Shown here one piece after another: positions 35,184 to 44,213 of a DNA stretch of 64,000 bases; within the stretch, counting starts at the first letter, position 1, and each line of letters starts with the position of its first letter. The DNA comes from Bradyrhizobium hereditatis (lineage in GTDB: Bacteria > Pseudomonadota > Alphaproteobacteria > Rhizobiales > Xanthobacteraceae). Under the pieces are notes generated by a model that ran no database searches, was not told the DNA's origin, and saw only the letters and a list, made by a program, of their open reading frames with translations. The stretch lies in assembly GCF_020329435.1 (NCBI RefSeq), contig NZ_JAGKJK010000008.1:310001-374000 (forward strand). Direction: 5' to 3'. A program made the translations under genes and the position numbers.

Positions 35184-35972
35184 CTACGGTTGCTTGTTCG
35201 CGGATCGCGATGAGAGCGGGACTCGAAAGGTCCGCAGGCGCGCGAGCTCAGGAAAGCTTTCCGCGGCGCTGGCCGAGACCAGCCCGACGACCGCGGCCGG
35301 AACTTCCTTAGCGACCAGCCGGCTGATCGCGCTGGCTTGGCTCTTGCTCAGTTGGACTTCGTTCGCGCCCGCCGCCGCCATCGCGGTTCTGACCCTGCTG
35401 ATCGACGACTCCGAATATCTATCGTCGATCGCAATTGTCTTGCCGGCCAGATCCGGGACGGACTTGACGTCGGGGCCGGCGACCAGGATGGCCACGAGAG
35501 CGTCCAGCGACGCATCCAGCGTCGGGACCGACATCCGTTCGGCGACCGCGGAGGCGGCCGCCACCTGGTGCTCTGTCGTGCGGGCCTGTGGAACGTCAGT
35601 CGTCGAATGCGGTTCAGGGGCGCTTGCATGAGCAGCGTTGGAGGCAACCGCATTGCCTGTTGTCTGCTGGTTAGTTTGCGGAGAAGGACGCGGCAGGGGA
35701 ACGGCCGGCGTGGCCTTCGCCACCTTGATTGGATTGGGCGCTCGACGGACGGCGTGCTCCGCATGAGATCGGGGAGGTCTGTCATCGCGCAAGGCAACGG
35801 TGGATACTGGCTTCACTGTGGCAGCATCGCTGTCGTACGAGGCAGGTTCAATCGGCACATCAACCGCGGTGAGGCAAGCTAACGGGTTCAGGCCAACGCA
35901 TGATGGCTGTGTTGGTTGGCTGCTGCAGCCGACGAGGGCCGTAGCCAGCGCGCAAATGACAAGCGTCCTCAA
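35184..35972 (-). CDS. Lipoprotein with periplasmic substrate-binding-like C-terminus
   Basis: About 262 residues from the TTG at 35972, which has aggagg five bases upstream; the ATG at 36023 lacks this. The N-terminus LVICALATALVGC is a lipoprotein signal with a lipobox Cys. A Pro/Ala/Thr-rich linker (about 30-150) is probably disordered. Residues about 160-260 ('VKSVPDLAGKTIAIDDRYSE', 'LVAKEVPAAVVGLVSASAAE') resemble one lobe of a solute-binding protein. It flanks the tRNA remnant. Function unknown. Confidence 0.65.
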   Translation of the reverse strand: MRTLVICALATALVGCSSQPTQPSCVGLNPLACLTAVDVPIEPASYDSDAATVKPVSTVALRDDRPPRSHAEHAVRRAPNPIKVAKATPAVPLPRPSPQTNQQTTGNAVASNAAHASAPEPHSTTDVPQARTTEHQVAAASAVAERMSVPTLDASLDALVAILVAGPDVKSVPDLAGKTIAIDDRYSESSISRVRTAMAAAGANEVQLSKSQASAISRLVAKEVPAAVVGLVSASAAESFPELARLRTFRVPLSSRSANKQP

Positions 35973-36246
35973 TCGATCCTCCTGAAGAGGTTGAGTTCGG
36001 CCCGCAATTCTTGCGGCTTTCAAAGACGTTGCGCTGGAACCTCAATCATTGATGCAAACCGTTAAGCGCGCATTAAGCCTGGGCCACGCGCGGCCGGATG
36101 CGCCGGCATGGTTAATGCGCGGGCCGGCGTCGCCTGTATTCACACGTTCGCCTTTTAGTTGCTTTCTTCAGCGCAGGATTTCGCCACGAATCGGTCGCCA
36201 TGCTCACGCGGCTTGGGGGTTGTTCATTGAGTCATGGAGATCGCCT

Positions 36247-36675
36247 ATGGCGAGCATCGAACGACTTCACAGAAACGCGCCGCTGGACTTAGCCAAGCTT
36301 GAAGAAGTTGTCGTAGGGAGCCTTCCCCCGCCGATCAGGGCGGCTCCATCGGGATCAATGCCTGATTACGTCGAGCATGAAGAGGGCGTGACGCGCGTCG
36401 GCGCGCTTACCGCCGAGGCTGTGGTGCGCGACTATGAAGCCGCGGCCAAGGAAATCGAAGCGATGGGAGCGGAGCTGATCAACGCAGCGAAGAAATGTGA
36501 GGCGATGACCGCCGAAGTGCATAATGCCATTGCCTTCGTGCGCGATACCGCAACCTCCTATCGTGAGGAAGCCAAGAAGATCTTCAAGCGCATTGAAGAA
36601 TGCGCCATCATGACCGAGCAGGTGCGGAAGACCTGCGAGAGCGTCAAACTCAAGGTGAGCGAAGGCAAAGTATAG
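36247..36675 (+). CDS. Hypothetical helical protein, probable coiled coil
   Basis: A 142-residue protein starting at the ATG at 36247 (upstream ATGs in frame have no better site). Residues about 60-140 are strongly helical with heptad-like spacing ('RDYEAAAKEIEAMGAELINA', 'YREEAKKIFKRIEECAIMTE'). No signal or membrane segment. Proteins of this composition are common and unnamed in Bradyrhizobium. No function assigned. Confidence 0.65.
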   Translation: MASIERLHRNAPLDLAKLEEVVVGSLPPPIRAAPSGSMPDYVEHEEGVTRVGALTAEAVVRDYEAAAKEIEAMGAELINAAKKCEAMTAEVHNAIAFVRDTATSYREEAKKIFKRIEECAIMTEQVRKTCESVKLKVSEGKV

Positions 36676-37134
36676 TCGCCGTGGGATCCGAAACATCGGG
36701 TTTGCCGTCCCGGCGGGAGGCCATGTTTTTCAAATAGCGTGTGTCAATTGCGGTACATGTTGATGCCGCGAATCAGCTTAGTTTGTAGTTCCTCCCTAGA
36801 CTCGCACCCGCCGCAAATGGCGGGTCCTCTTTGCAGTAACCGACAGTCAGACTAGCTTCACGGCGATGCGCGGTGGCGGGTCCGCATCCGCTTGTAGACG
36901 GCTTAGCACGCTTGGGTAATGCGATATCCTCCGAGCGCAACCGCAACTTGGCTTTTGGGCCTGTTACAATCGGTTCTGCGAGCATTTGCGTGTCCGCGAT
37001 GACACGACGCCGCGAATCCTTGCTGCATGCTGCGCGTTGATACCCCTACCTTCGCACCATTGGCGTAAAGTGAAAAAGCCGGCCGGCTGCTGATTGCTGC
37101 CGTCGGCGCTTCCAAGACCACCCGGAGCCCCTTC
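36676..37134. other. Intergenic region with one GC hairpin
   Basis: About 460 bases without a gene I can support. ACCCGCC (36806-36812) and GGCGGGT (36819-36825) form a 7-base hairpin with a 6-base loop followed by CCTCTTTG, a possible weak terminator. Minus-strand open frames here lack initiation signals. Confidence 0.35.
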
Positions 37135-37509
37135 ATGCTGTTTCTGAGCTACGCCTATCGATTCCTCTCCAACTTCGTGTTCCTGGCGCTGGTCTATTTC
37201 GCTCTGAACTTCCTCGAAAAGTACCAGCACCGCGTGGTGGTCGCGGTCCTCGTGCTGGTCTATGCCGGCATGCATGCGGCGTCCGCGCTGCGGTCGTTTC
37301 ACTTCTTCCAGCGCATCGAACGGCTGGAATTGGAGGCGCGCCGTCTGGTGGCGGCGCTGGGCGAGGGGCCGAATTCGACCTCGATACGCAAGCAGGTGAT
37401 CAGCGAGGTCAGCACGCTTCGCCAGGCCGGCGAGATCAAGGCCTATATTGACCTCTTATTTCTCGCCATCGTCATCCTGCTCTGTCTCGCCAAGATCGTG
37501 GCCAGTTGA
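37135..37509 (+). CDS. Small membrane protein, three helices
   Basis: A 124-residue protein. Helices lie near residues 5-27, 34-53 and 100-122. A cytosolic charged segment between the second and third ('IERLELEARRLVAALGEGPN') is helical. No known family; the arrangement is typical of small rhizobial inner-membrane proteins. Convergent with the deacetylase gene. Confidence 0.65.
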   Translation: MLFLSYAYRFLSNFVFLALVYFALNFLEKYQHRVVVAVLVLVYAGMHAASALRSFHFFQRIERLELEARRLVAALGEGPNSTSIRKQVISEVSTLRQAGEIKAYIDLLFLAIVILLCLAKIVAS

Positions 37510-37598
37510 GCCGGTGGCGCGAGGGTGGCCGTCGGGAAACCCAATCAAGACAAATGATCAGAACGCGGTCCCGATCCGACCAAACAGGACCGCATTGG

Positions 37599-38918
37599 TC
37601 AGCGCTTCTTCAGGCCGGCAACCCGTTTGCCTGGAGCAGCAGGCTTGGGCGCGGTCCCGCCTGTGGCGCCTTGCGCCGCGGGAGCGGCTTGTCCGGTGGC
37701 CGGCGGCTCGGCTGCGGCCGCGCGGTCCCGGCGGCGAGATTTGCCGTCGAGCTTCGCGGAGACCTCCGTTGATCGCGCCTGCGCAACGGGTGCCGTCCGG
37801 CGTGCGGACGAAGCCAAAAGGGTCAGGCGTGCCGATTCCGGGATTTTGAAAATGCTCGCCGCCGGGACCGGCAGTGCTGCCAGCGTAGTGGCCGCCGGCA
37901 ATGCCGCCTGTCGCGGCCATGGTGCAACCGGCGGCAGCCCGACGCCGCGCCCGCGGCGTGGTGCGCCGAGATTGGTCGTGTGCCAATCGAGATCGGACAA
38001 GGCCGGGGCCGGGAGCGCCGGACCGCCGGCAAACGCAAACCTCGGAACCTTCGGCCAGCGCGAGGTTGCCACCACCTCTGGCGCCGGGCGCACCTGCCAT
38101 TGCTGCGGCTCGGTCGGCGTCGCCGGCCGCTCCGGTGTCGCCGGCACCACATGGACGATGCGATACCCGCGTGCCTTCATTTCACGCAGGATCCTCGGCA
38201 ACGCTGCGACCGTGCGCGGCTGAATGTCATGCAGCAACAGGATGCCTTTGCCCTTTCGCTCCAGCCGCTGCATCGCCAGCTCATAGACGCGATTGGCGGA
38301 GACGTCCCGCCAGTCATCGGCAGGGAAATCGGCGCTCCAGAGCTGAAGCCCCTTGGATGCGGCAAATTCCTCGATTTCGTCGGTGCGGCGCAGCCCAGGA
38401 ATGCGCAGAAACGGGGCCAGCCCAGTTCCGTCGCCAAGCGCCGCGGTAACCGAGGCGATACCTTGCTCGATCTCCTGTTTGGAGCGTTCGAACGGCAGGC
38501 GATCCATGCCGACGGGATGGTTCTGGGTGTGGGTGCCCACCGTATGGCCAGCGTCGCGCACCTTGCGCACGCCTTCGGGATTGGCGTTGGCCTGACTGCC
38601 GACCAGGAAGAAGGTCGCCTTGGCGCAATGGGCGGCGAGAATCTCGAGGATCTGGTCGCTGTATTTCGGCAGCGGACCGTCGTCGAAGGTCAGCACCACC
38701 TCATGGTCTTGCAGCGGCAGCGTCTTGCCGTATTGCATGGTGCCGATGATCGGATAGGCGAGCGGATCGACCACGATGGTGCGCGACGTGCCGATGGCGT
38801 CAGGATGACCCGGGCAATCGGCGGCCGATGCTGTCTGCGCGGCAATGGAGGTCAGTAGTCCGACGTACAGCGCGGTCCAAGGATGCCGCCGAAGCTCCCC
38901 AAATACGCTAGTGATCAT
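37599..38918 (-). CDS. NodB-type polysaccharide deacetylase with long disordered tail
   Basis: A 439-residue secreted enzyme. A signal sequence ends 'AQTASAA'. The NodB domain (about 70-250) has the metal Asp pair 'LTFDDGP', His motif 'GHTVGTHTQNHP', the 'IPGLRRTDEIEEF' loop and 'LLLHDIQ'. The last 160 residues are Pro/Ala-rich and Lys/Arg-rich at the end, probably disordered and possibly wall-interacting. It likely removes acetyl groups from an envelope polysaccharide or peptidoglycan. A second deacetylase gene follows in tandem orientation about 140 bases upstream. Confidence 0.88.
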   Translation of the reverse strand: MITSVFGELRRHPWTALYVGLLTSIAAQTASAADCPGHPDAIGTSRTIVVDPLAYPIIGTMQYGKTLPLQDHEVVLTFDDGPLPKYSDQILEILAAHCAKATFFLVGSQANANPEGVRKVRDAGHTVGTHTQNHPVGMDRLPFERSKQEIEQGIASVTAALGDGTGLAPFLRIPGLRRTDEIEEFAASKGLQLWSADFPADDWRDVSANRVYELAMQRLERKGKGILLLHDIQPRTVAALPRILREMKARGYRIVHVVPATPERPATPTEPQQWQVRPAPEVVATSRWPKVPRFAFAGGPALPAPALSDLDWHTTNLGAPRRGRGVGLPPVAPWPRQAALPAATTLAALPVPAASIFKIPESARLTLLASSARRTAPVAQARSTEVSAKLDGKSRRRDRAAAAEPPATGQAAPAAQGATGGTAPKPAAPGKRVAGLKKR

Positions 38919-39061
38919 TGAACCCCGGCTTCATTCCAAGAGCACGCAACTACGTACATCTGGCGCCATGAATGCCGCCTTAATCATCTGAATTCCAGAC
39001 CTAATTTGGGTTCGGAGCGTGATCTGGACGGCAGAACGGCGCTAACGAAAAACTTAGTGAT

Positions 39062-39856
39062 CTAATGTGCTTTGCCGGACACGGTTTGGGCGCCCGCTGG
39101 AACCAGATGGACCACGCGGTAGTGATTGTCGCGGAGGTAGCGCAGGAAGGCCGGCAGCATGGCAGCCGTCTGCGCCTTCGGATCATGCAGCAGGATGATG
39201 CCCTTGCGGACGACCTGCAGGCGCTCGGTGAGCAGCTTCAACTGCTGCGCGGGCGTCATCGGCGTCCAGTCGCTGGCCCAGAGATCCGCGCCGAACACTG
39301 CGATCCCGCGCTTTTGCAATGCGTCCAGCGTGGCCGGCGTCATTTCAAAATAGGGGAAGCGGAAGAACGGCGTGCTCGGGATCCTGTTGGCTGTGCCGTG
39401 CAGCGCCGTTTCGGTCGCGGCGATGCCCTTGTCGATCTCGCCGACCGCCGCCTCAGGCTTCATGTATTTCAGATTGTGGTGAGCAAAGGTGTGGTGCGCG
39501 ATGGTATGGCCCTCGGCCGCCATTCTTCGCACCAGCTCGGGATGCGCCGAGGCGTTCCTTCCGATCAGGAAGAAGGTGGCGCGCACGCATTCCTGCGCCA
39601 ACGCCGCCAGGATTTTCTTGTCCGTGGGCGGCCACGGCCCGTCGTCGAAGGTCAGCACCACTTCGCGGTCTTCAAGCGGCAGCGTCTGCGGAAAGCTCTT
39701 GAGGCCGACGCGCGGAAAGGTAGCCGCGTCCACCTCGAGAACGCGTGAGGTGCCGAGCGCGTCCTTGCGGGGACATTCGCCAGCCTGGACCGTCACAATG
39801 AAGGTCATCAATGCCGCAACCGCCGAGCACAGCGCCGCGCTAAAATGTCGGGTCAT
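39062..39856 (-). CDS. NodB-type polysaccharide deacetylase, compact paralogue
   Basis: About 264 residues from the ATG at 39856; a GTG at 39886 would add ten residues. A signal sequence ends near 'VTVQAGE'. The NodB domain holds 'LTFDDGP', 'GHTIAHHTFAHHN', 'FFRFPYFE' and 'ILLHDP', the complete metal and catalytic set. It is paralogous to the neighbouring gene but lacks its long tail. Both start with a 'PRKDALGTSRVLEVD' type strand, so the pair arose by duplication. Substrate unknown. Confidence 0.88.
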   Translation of the reverse strand: MTRHFSAALCSAVAALMTFIVTVQAGECPRKDALGTSRVLEVDAATFPRVGLKSFPQTLPLEDREVVLTFDDGPWPPTDKKILAALAQECVRATFFLIGRNASAHPELVRRMAAEGHTIAHHTFAHHNLKYMKPEAAVGEIDKGIAATETALHGTANRIPSTPFFRFPYFEMTPATLDALQKRGIAVFGADLWASDWTPMTPAQQLKLLTERLQVVRKGIILLHDPKAQTAAMLPAFLRYLRDNHYRVVHLVPAGAQTVSGKAH

Positions 39857-39960
39857 TTTCGATGGGACATATTTGGCATTGCGCACTGTGTTGCGGATTG
39901 GGTAAGCGTGCAGCGTAACTCAGACAAATTCCCTCAACTGTCAAACCGGCAAGGCGCGGC

Positions 39961-41394
39961 ATGGCCGAGAAAATCGACGTTGCCCAAGCCGAGGCGCGAC
40001 CAGCGCAAGGCTCCGTGCTCGACCCTCTCCTGATGCGGGACGAGGAGGGGCAGCTCCGTCATGAGTTTGTCGAGGAAATCACGCGTGCGATCCACGCCGC
40101 CGGCCGGCCGCTATTGTGCGAGGTCGTCGCGGAACTGCACGAGGCCGATCTCGGCGATCTGATCGGGGCGCTCGAGCCCGAGGATCGCGTCACCCTCGTC
40201 GAGATCACCGGCACCGATTTCGACTTCTCGGCACTGAATGAAGTCGACGACGCCGTTCGCGAGGAAATCCTCGAGGAACTCGAGCCGGAGACGGTCGCCG
40301 AGGGCGTCCGCGAGCTGGAATCCGACGACGCCGTCCAACTGCTCGAAGGCCTCGACGAGGAGGACAAGGAAGAGATCCTCGACAAGCTGCAGCCGGACGA
40401 GCGCGAGCCGCTGGAGCGCAGCCTGCTTTATCCGGAGAATTCCGCCGGCCGGCGGATGAGTTCGGAGTTCATCGCAGTGCCGCCGGACTGGACCGTCGGG
40501 CAGGCGATCGACTACATGCGCGACACCCCCGATCTGCCCGACCGCTTCTATGAGATCTACGCGGTCGATTCCGAAAAGCACTGGCAGGGTGCGGTCTCGC
40601 TCGACACGTTGTTGCGGGCGCGGCGGCCGGTGCCGCTTGCTGATCTGATCGAGGAAGACCGACGCCGCGTCTCCGTGCTGGACGACCAGGAAGAGGTCGC
40701 GCGGATGTTCGGCAAATATAATCTGGTCGCGGCCCCCGTCGTCGACACCACTAACCGGCTGGTCGGCGTCATCACGATCGACGACGTCGTCGACGTCATC
40801 GAGGAGGAGGCGGATGAGGACCTGAAAGCGCTCGGCGGCGTCACCAGCGACGAACAATTGTCCGACAACGTCTGGACCATCGCGCGCGGCCGATTCAACT
40901 GGCTGCTGGTCAATCTGGCGACGGCGTTTCTGGCGTCCTCTGTGCTCGGCCTGTTCGAGGGCCAGCTCGAAAAGATGGTGGCGCTTGCAGTGCTGGCGCC
41001 GATTGTGGCGAGCCAGGGCGGCAATGCCGCGACCCAGACCATGACGGTGGCGGTGCGGGCGTTGGCGACCCGCGAGCTCCGCTCCAACAATGCGTGGCGC
41101 GTCGTCCTGCGCGAGGCGATGGTCGGCCTCGTCAACGGGCTGGCATTTGCCATCATCACGGGCGTCGCTGCGGTGGCCTGGTTCAAGATCCCGGGCCTCG
41201 GCGTCGTGATCGGCCTTGCCATCATCTGCAATCTGGTGGCCGGCGCGCTCGGCGGCATCCTGATCCCGATGGTGCTGGAGCGGGTCCGCGCCGATCCGGC
41301 GGTGGCTTCGGGAACTTTCGTCACCACCATCACTGACGTGGTCGGCTTCTTCTCATTCCTCGGTATCGCCACGTTGTGGTTCGGGCTGAAGTAG
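39961..41394 (+). CDS. mgtE: Magnesium transporter MgtE
   Basis: A 477-residue Mg channel/transporter. Residues about 40-150 are the acidic helical N domain; about 150-275 hold two CBS domains ('AVSLDTLLRARRPVPLADL', 'VGVITIDDVVDVIEEEADED'). Five helices follow ('APIVASQGGNAATQT', 'REAMVGLVNGLAFAIITG'). The N and CBS domains gate the pore with Mg. No M-box riboswitch is seen in the 74-base upstream gap. The stop overlaps an inverted repeat. Confidence 0.95.
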   Translation: MAEKIDVAQAEARPAQGSVLDPLLMRDEEGQLRHEFVEEITRAIHAAGRPLLCEVVAELHEADLGDLIGALEPEDRVTLVEITGTDFDFSALNEVDDAVREEILEELEPETVAEGVRELESDDAVQLLEGLDEEDKEEILDKLQPDEREPLERSLLYPENSAGRRMSSEFIAVPPDWTVGQAIDYMRDTPDLPDRFYEIYAVDSEKHWQGAVSLDTLLRARRPVPLADLIEEDRRRVSVLDDQEEVARMFGKYNLVAAPVVDTTNRLVGVITIDDVVDVIEEEADEDLKALGGVTSDEQLSDNVWTIARGRFNWLLVNLATAFLASSVLGLFEGQLEKMVALAVLAPIVASQGGNAATQTMTVAVRALATRELRSNNAWRVVLREAMVGLVNGLAFAIITGVAAVAWFKIPGLGVVIGLAIICNLVAGALGGILIPMVLERVRADPAVASGTFVTTITDVVGFFSFLGIATLWFGLK

Positions 41395-41429
41395 CGCCTT
41401 AGTTATCGTTAATCGGACCTTAAGGCGCT
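41393..41429 (+). terminator. Inverted repeat at the mgtE end
   Basis: AGCGCCTTA (41393-41401) and TAAGGCGCT (41421-41429) are perfect 9-base arms around a 19-base loop. It begins inside the mgtE stop codon and ends before the HTH gene. No T tract follows, so termination may be weak. Confidence 0.4.
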
Positions 41430-41459
41430 TGCCCGATGATGTTGGCCCACGAGGTCAAC

Positions 41460-41792
41460 ATGCGGCGCTTGCGGCTGAAAGCGGACGGACGGATCGTCGA
41501 ACTGCGGGACGGGCAGGAGTTTCCGCTCGCGCCGGCTATACCAGAGGCGCCGGTTGCCGTTGCAGCATCCGGCGACGCCACGCCGCTGCCTGCGGTGCGC
41601 GATCTGCGCCGCCGGGCCCAGCTGACGCAGCTCGAATTCGCGGCAAGGCTTGGCGTGCCGGTGGAAACGATCCGGAACTGGGAGCAGGGCAAACGTGTCC
41701 CCCGCGGGCCGGCGCGGGCGCTGCTCGCGGTGATCGCCCATTCGCCAGAGACCGTTTTCGCCGCGCTCGCCACGGAGCCGGCGCCCGCCTAG
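41460..41792 (+). CDS. XRE-family helix-turn-helix protein
   Basis: A 110-residue protein. The ATG at 41460 has gagg seven bases upstream; an earlier ATG at 41436 lacks a site. Residues about 55-100 form an XRE domain ('RRRAQLTQLEFAARLG', 'VPVETIRNWEQGKRVP'), similar to HigA-type antitoxins. No toxin partner is adjacent, so it is more likely a stand-alone regulator. Confidence 0.75.
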   Translation: MRRLRLKADGRIVELRDGQEFPLAPAIPEAPVAVAASGDATPLPAVRDLRRRAQLTQLEFAARLGVPVETIRNWEQGKRVPRGPARALLAVIAHSPETVFAALATEPAPA

Positions 41793-41917
41793 TCTTTTTT
41801 GACGTTCCTCCCGCGAACCCAATCCTTCTCAGATCAAATGAGTGGCATGCGCCCGAGCGGAGGCGGTATCTGTTGGCACGGCTGTTTACGCAGCCCATAA
41901 TGGGTCTGGGCCCGCGG

Positions 41918-42745
41918 ATGCAACCGATGCTGTTTGTCGAAGCCAATGGCGCAAAGATCCCGGCGATCGGGCTGGGCACCTGGGAATTGCGCGGGCGCAC
42001 CTGCGCGCGGCTCGTCGAGCAGGCATTGCGGCTCGGCTATCGCCATATCGACACCGCGCAGATGTACGACAACGAACGCGAGGTCGGCGAAGGCCTGCGT
42101 GCTGCGGGCGTGAAGCGCGACCAGGTATTCCTCACCACCAAGGTCTGGCCCTCGCATTTCGCGCCTCACGATCTGGAACGCTCTGCCAAGGAAAGCCTGG
42201 TGCGGCTGCGCTTGACCGAGGTCGACCTGTTGCTCTTGCACTGGCCGAACCCGCACGTGCCGCTGATCGAGACGCTCGGCGCGCTGGCGCGCGTCAAGCA
42301 GCAAGGGCTCGCGCGGCACATCGGCGTGTCCAACTTCACGGTCGCCTTGATCGAGGAGGCGGTGGCCTCGTGTTCGGAACCGCTGGTGTGCGACCAGGTC
42401 GAGTACCATCCCTACCTCGACCAGACCAAGGTGAGGGAGGCCTGCGCACGTCACGGCATGGCCGTGGTGGCCTACAGCCCGGTCGCCAAGGGCCGCATCA
42501 AGAGTGACCGCGGCTTGCTGCGGATCGGCGACCGCTACCGCAAGACGGCAGCGCAAATCTGCCTGCGCTGGCTGGTACAGCAGGGCGTAGCCGCGATCCC
42601 CCGAACGTCGAAACTCGAGCGGCTCTCGGAGAACATCGAGATCTTCGATTTCGAGCTGTCGGATGCGGACATGCAGGAGATTTCCACGATGGGCACGGCC
42701 AGCGGCCGGCTCACGGATTTCGGTTTCTCGCCGAAATGGGATTGA
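41918..42745 (+). CDS. Aldo/keto reductase
   Basis: About 275 residues from the ATG at 41918; the frame is open further upstream, but that part overlaps the HTH gene. A (beta/alpha)8 AKR with the catalytic set Asp in 'YRHIDTAQ', Tyr in 'QMYDNEREVG', Lys in 'LTTKVWP' and His in 'LLLHWPNP', plus 'AIPRTSKLERLSENIEIFDF' for NADPH. Reduces aldehydes or ketones; substrate not predictable. Confidence 0.92.
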   Translation: MQPMLFVEANGAKIPAIGLGTWELRGRTCARLVEQALRLGYRHIDTAQMYDNEREVGEGLRAAGVKRDQVFLTTKVWPSHFAPHDLERSAKESLVRLRLTEVDLLLLHWPNPHVPLIETLGALARVKQQGLARHIGVSNFTVALIEEAVASCSEPLVCDQVEYHPYLDQTKVREACARHGMAVVAYSPVAKGRIKSDRGLLRIGDRYRKTAAQICLRWLVQQGVAAIPRTSKLERLSENIEIFDFELSDADMQEISTMGTASGRLTDFGFSPKWD

Positions 42746-42809
42746 GGCGCGGCACCGCCGAACGCTATGCTGGCGAACATTAGGGGATACCTGACATCGC
42801 TTCGATCCG

Positions 42810-43640
42810 ATGGACCTGCGGCGGATCATACCCACTGAGATCACGGCGTCGGCGGTCGCGCATGTGTCGCTGCTGACGCTGCTCGTGCTGTTTTCCGAGG
42901 TGCATCCGTTCGGCGCGGTGACGGCCGAGCAGATACCGGTCGAGATCGTGACACCGCAGGATATTCCCGAAGAGCCCAAACTGGCCGAACAACGCGCTGC
43001 CGAGATCAAGCCGGAACCGGCACCACAGCCCGATTTCTCGATGGCCGACAAGCCTGCTGCTGCACCCACGCCAGCCCAGGAGCCTCCACCCGCCGCGCAG
43101 TCGCAGAAGCAGGCTGCACTCGCTACGTCGCCCGCTGCCCAGCCACAGCCGGCGGCCCAGCCGCCGTCACAGCCGGCCGCGCCGGCCTACAAGGCGCCCG
43201 AACCGGATATTTCGATCAAGTATCAGGTGCTACTGGGCTTGCCGCCAGACCTCTTGCCGACGCCGCCAACATCCCCGCACGGCCGCAACAAGGGCGAGGA
43301 CAATTTTGATGCGCCGGCGATCGAGGCGGCCGACATCTCGAGTACGCTGGTCGCCGAATTCCGGCGGCACCTGAAGACCTGCTCGAAGTTGCCGGCCTCG
43401 CTGGCCAGGAGTGACGACGTCAAGGTCAAGCTGCGCGTCTTGATGACGCCAGACGGCCGGCTCGCCGCAGAACCGATCCTGATTGAAGCGAGTGCTTCCA
43501 TGAAGGGACCGTTGCTGATGCAGGGTGCGATCCGCGCGTTGCAGTCCTGCCAGCCCTACGCGATGCTGCCGACGGACCGCTACGGCGAATGGAAGGTGCT
43601 CGATCTCAGCTTCACGCCGCAGGACTTCAGCGGCAGCTGA
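42810..43640 (+). CDS. TonB/TolA-like periplasm-spanning protein
   Basis: A 276-residue protein with one N-terminal helix (about 12-30), a Pro/Ala/Gln-rich extended linker (about 45-135) and a compact C-terminal domain (about 170-270, 'VKVKLRVLMTPDGRLAAEPI', 'ALQSCQPYAMLP'). This is the architecture of TolA/TonB proteins, which link the inner membrane to outer-membrane partners. No tol or exb genes are adjacent, so a distinct role is possible. Confidence 0.75.
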   Translation: MDLRRIIPTEITASAVAHVSLLTLLVLFSEVHPFGAVTAEQIPVEIVTPQDIPEEPKLAEQRAAEIKPEPAPQPDFSMADKPAAAPTPAQEPPPAAQSQKQAALATSPAAQPQPAAQPPSQPAAPAYKAPEPDISIKYQVLLGLPPDLLPTPPTSPHGRNKGEDNFDAPAIEAADISSTLVAEFRRHLKTCSKLPASLARSDDVKVKLRVLMTPDGRLAAEPILIEASASMKGPLLMQGAIRALQSCQPYAMLPTDRYGEWKVLDLSFTPQDFSGS

Positions 43641-43774
43641 CAAGGTTCGCGGCCTAAATCGATCCTGGATAAATTGGTCGCTTTGCGCGTCGCTGTGCGC
43701 GCGGTTGTGCATGTGTATTCGAAGGCATGAAGTCTTCATATCGCCTGGCCGCCAACCGCCCGCTCGGCGTGCGA

Positions 43775-43812
43775 CGCTCCGTAGGCCGAGTGGAACTACG
43801 GCCTACGGAGCG
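43775..43812. repeat. Long perfect inverted repeat
   Basis: CGCTCCGTAGGCC (43775-43787) and GGCCTACGGAGCG (43800-43812) form a 13-base perfect stem with a 12-base loop. It is about 135 bases after the TolA-like gene and 120 before the next gene. It could be a terminator without T tract or a REP-like unit. Confidence 0.6.
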
Positions 43813-43934
43813 AAAATGATGGCAAATGATAGGGGCCGAGAGCCCTGGCTAGACGTTGAAATATAACCGACGAAAGGGTCGTCGAGCCATCGCCCGGGGC
43901 AATCTCGCGGCCCTTTCACTGACGGGAGGTGAGC

Positions 43935-44168
43935 ATGACACTCATTTGGCTTGGTGTGCTCCTTGTCCTCGGGGGGGTGTTGCAGATGGCGTATCAGCCA
44001 ATCTGGCATGGCCGATTAAGCGGTAGAAGGCGACTTCGCGCCGGCCAACCCGGCGACACTTTGGAACCGTCAAGACCGGCTGGCGGCTTTGGGTTCAAAT
44101 CGAATTGGCCTGGTCTGGTACTGGTCGCGCTCGGCGGCGCGTTTTTGCTTGCCGGGGCAGCCATCTGA
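43935..44168 (+). CDS. Small protein with two membrane helices
   Basis: A 77-residue protein from the ATG at 43935, with gggaggt four bases upstream; a GTG two codons earlier is less likely. Helices lie near residues 2-20 and 57-76, joined by a basic loop ('HGRLSGRRRLRAG'). No family recognised. Confidence 0.6.
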   Translation: MTLIWLGVLLVLGGVLQMAYQPIWHGRLSGRRRLRAGQPGDTLEPSRPAGGFGFKSNWPGLVLVALGGAFLLAGAAI

Positions 44169-44213
44169 ATTTTGAAACCAGTTCCACGAGCAGGTTGCGC
44201 GTGAACGAAGGCT

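Noticed and set aside
39887..39960. Magnesium riboswitch upstream of mgtE
   Set aside because: The gap is only 74 bases and shows no M-box-like structure.
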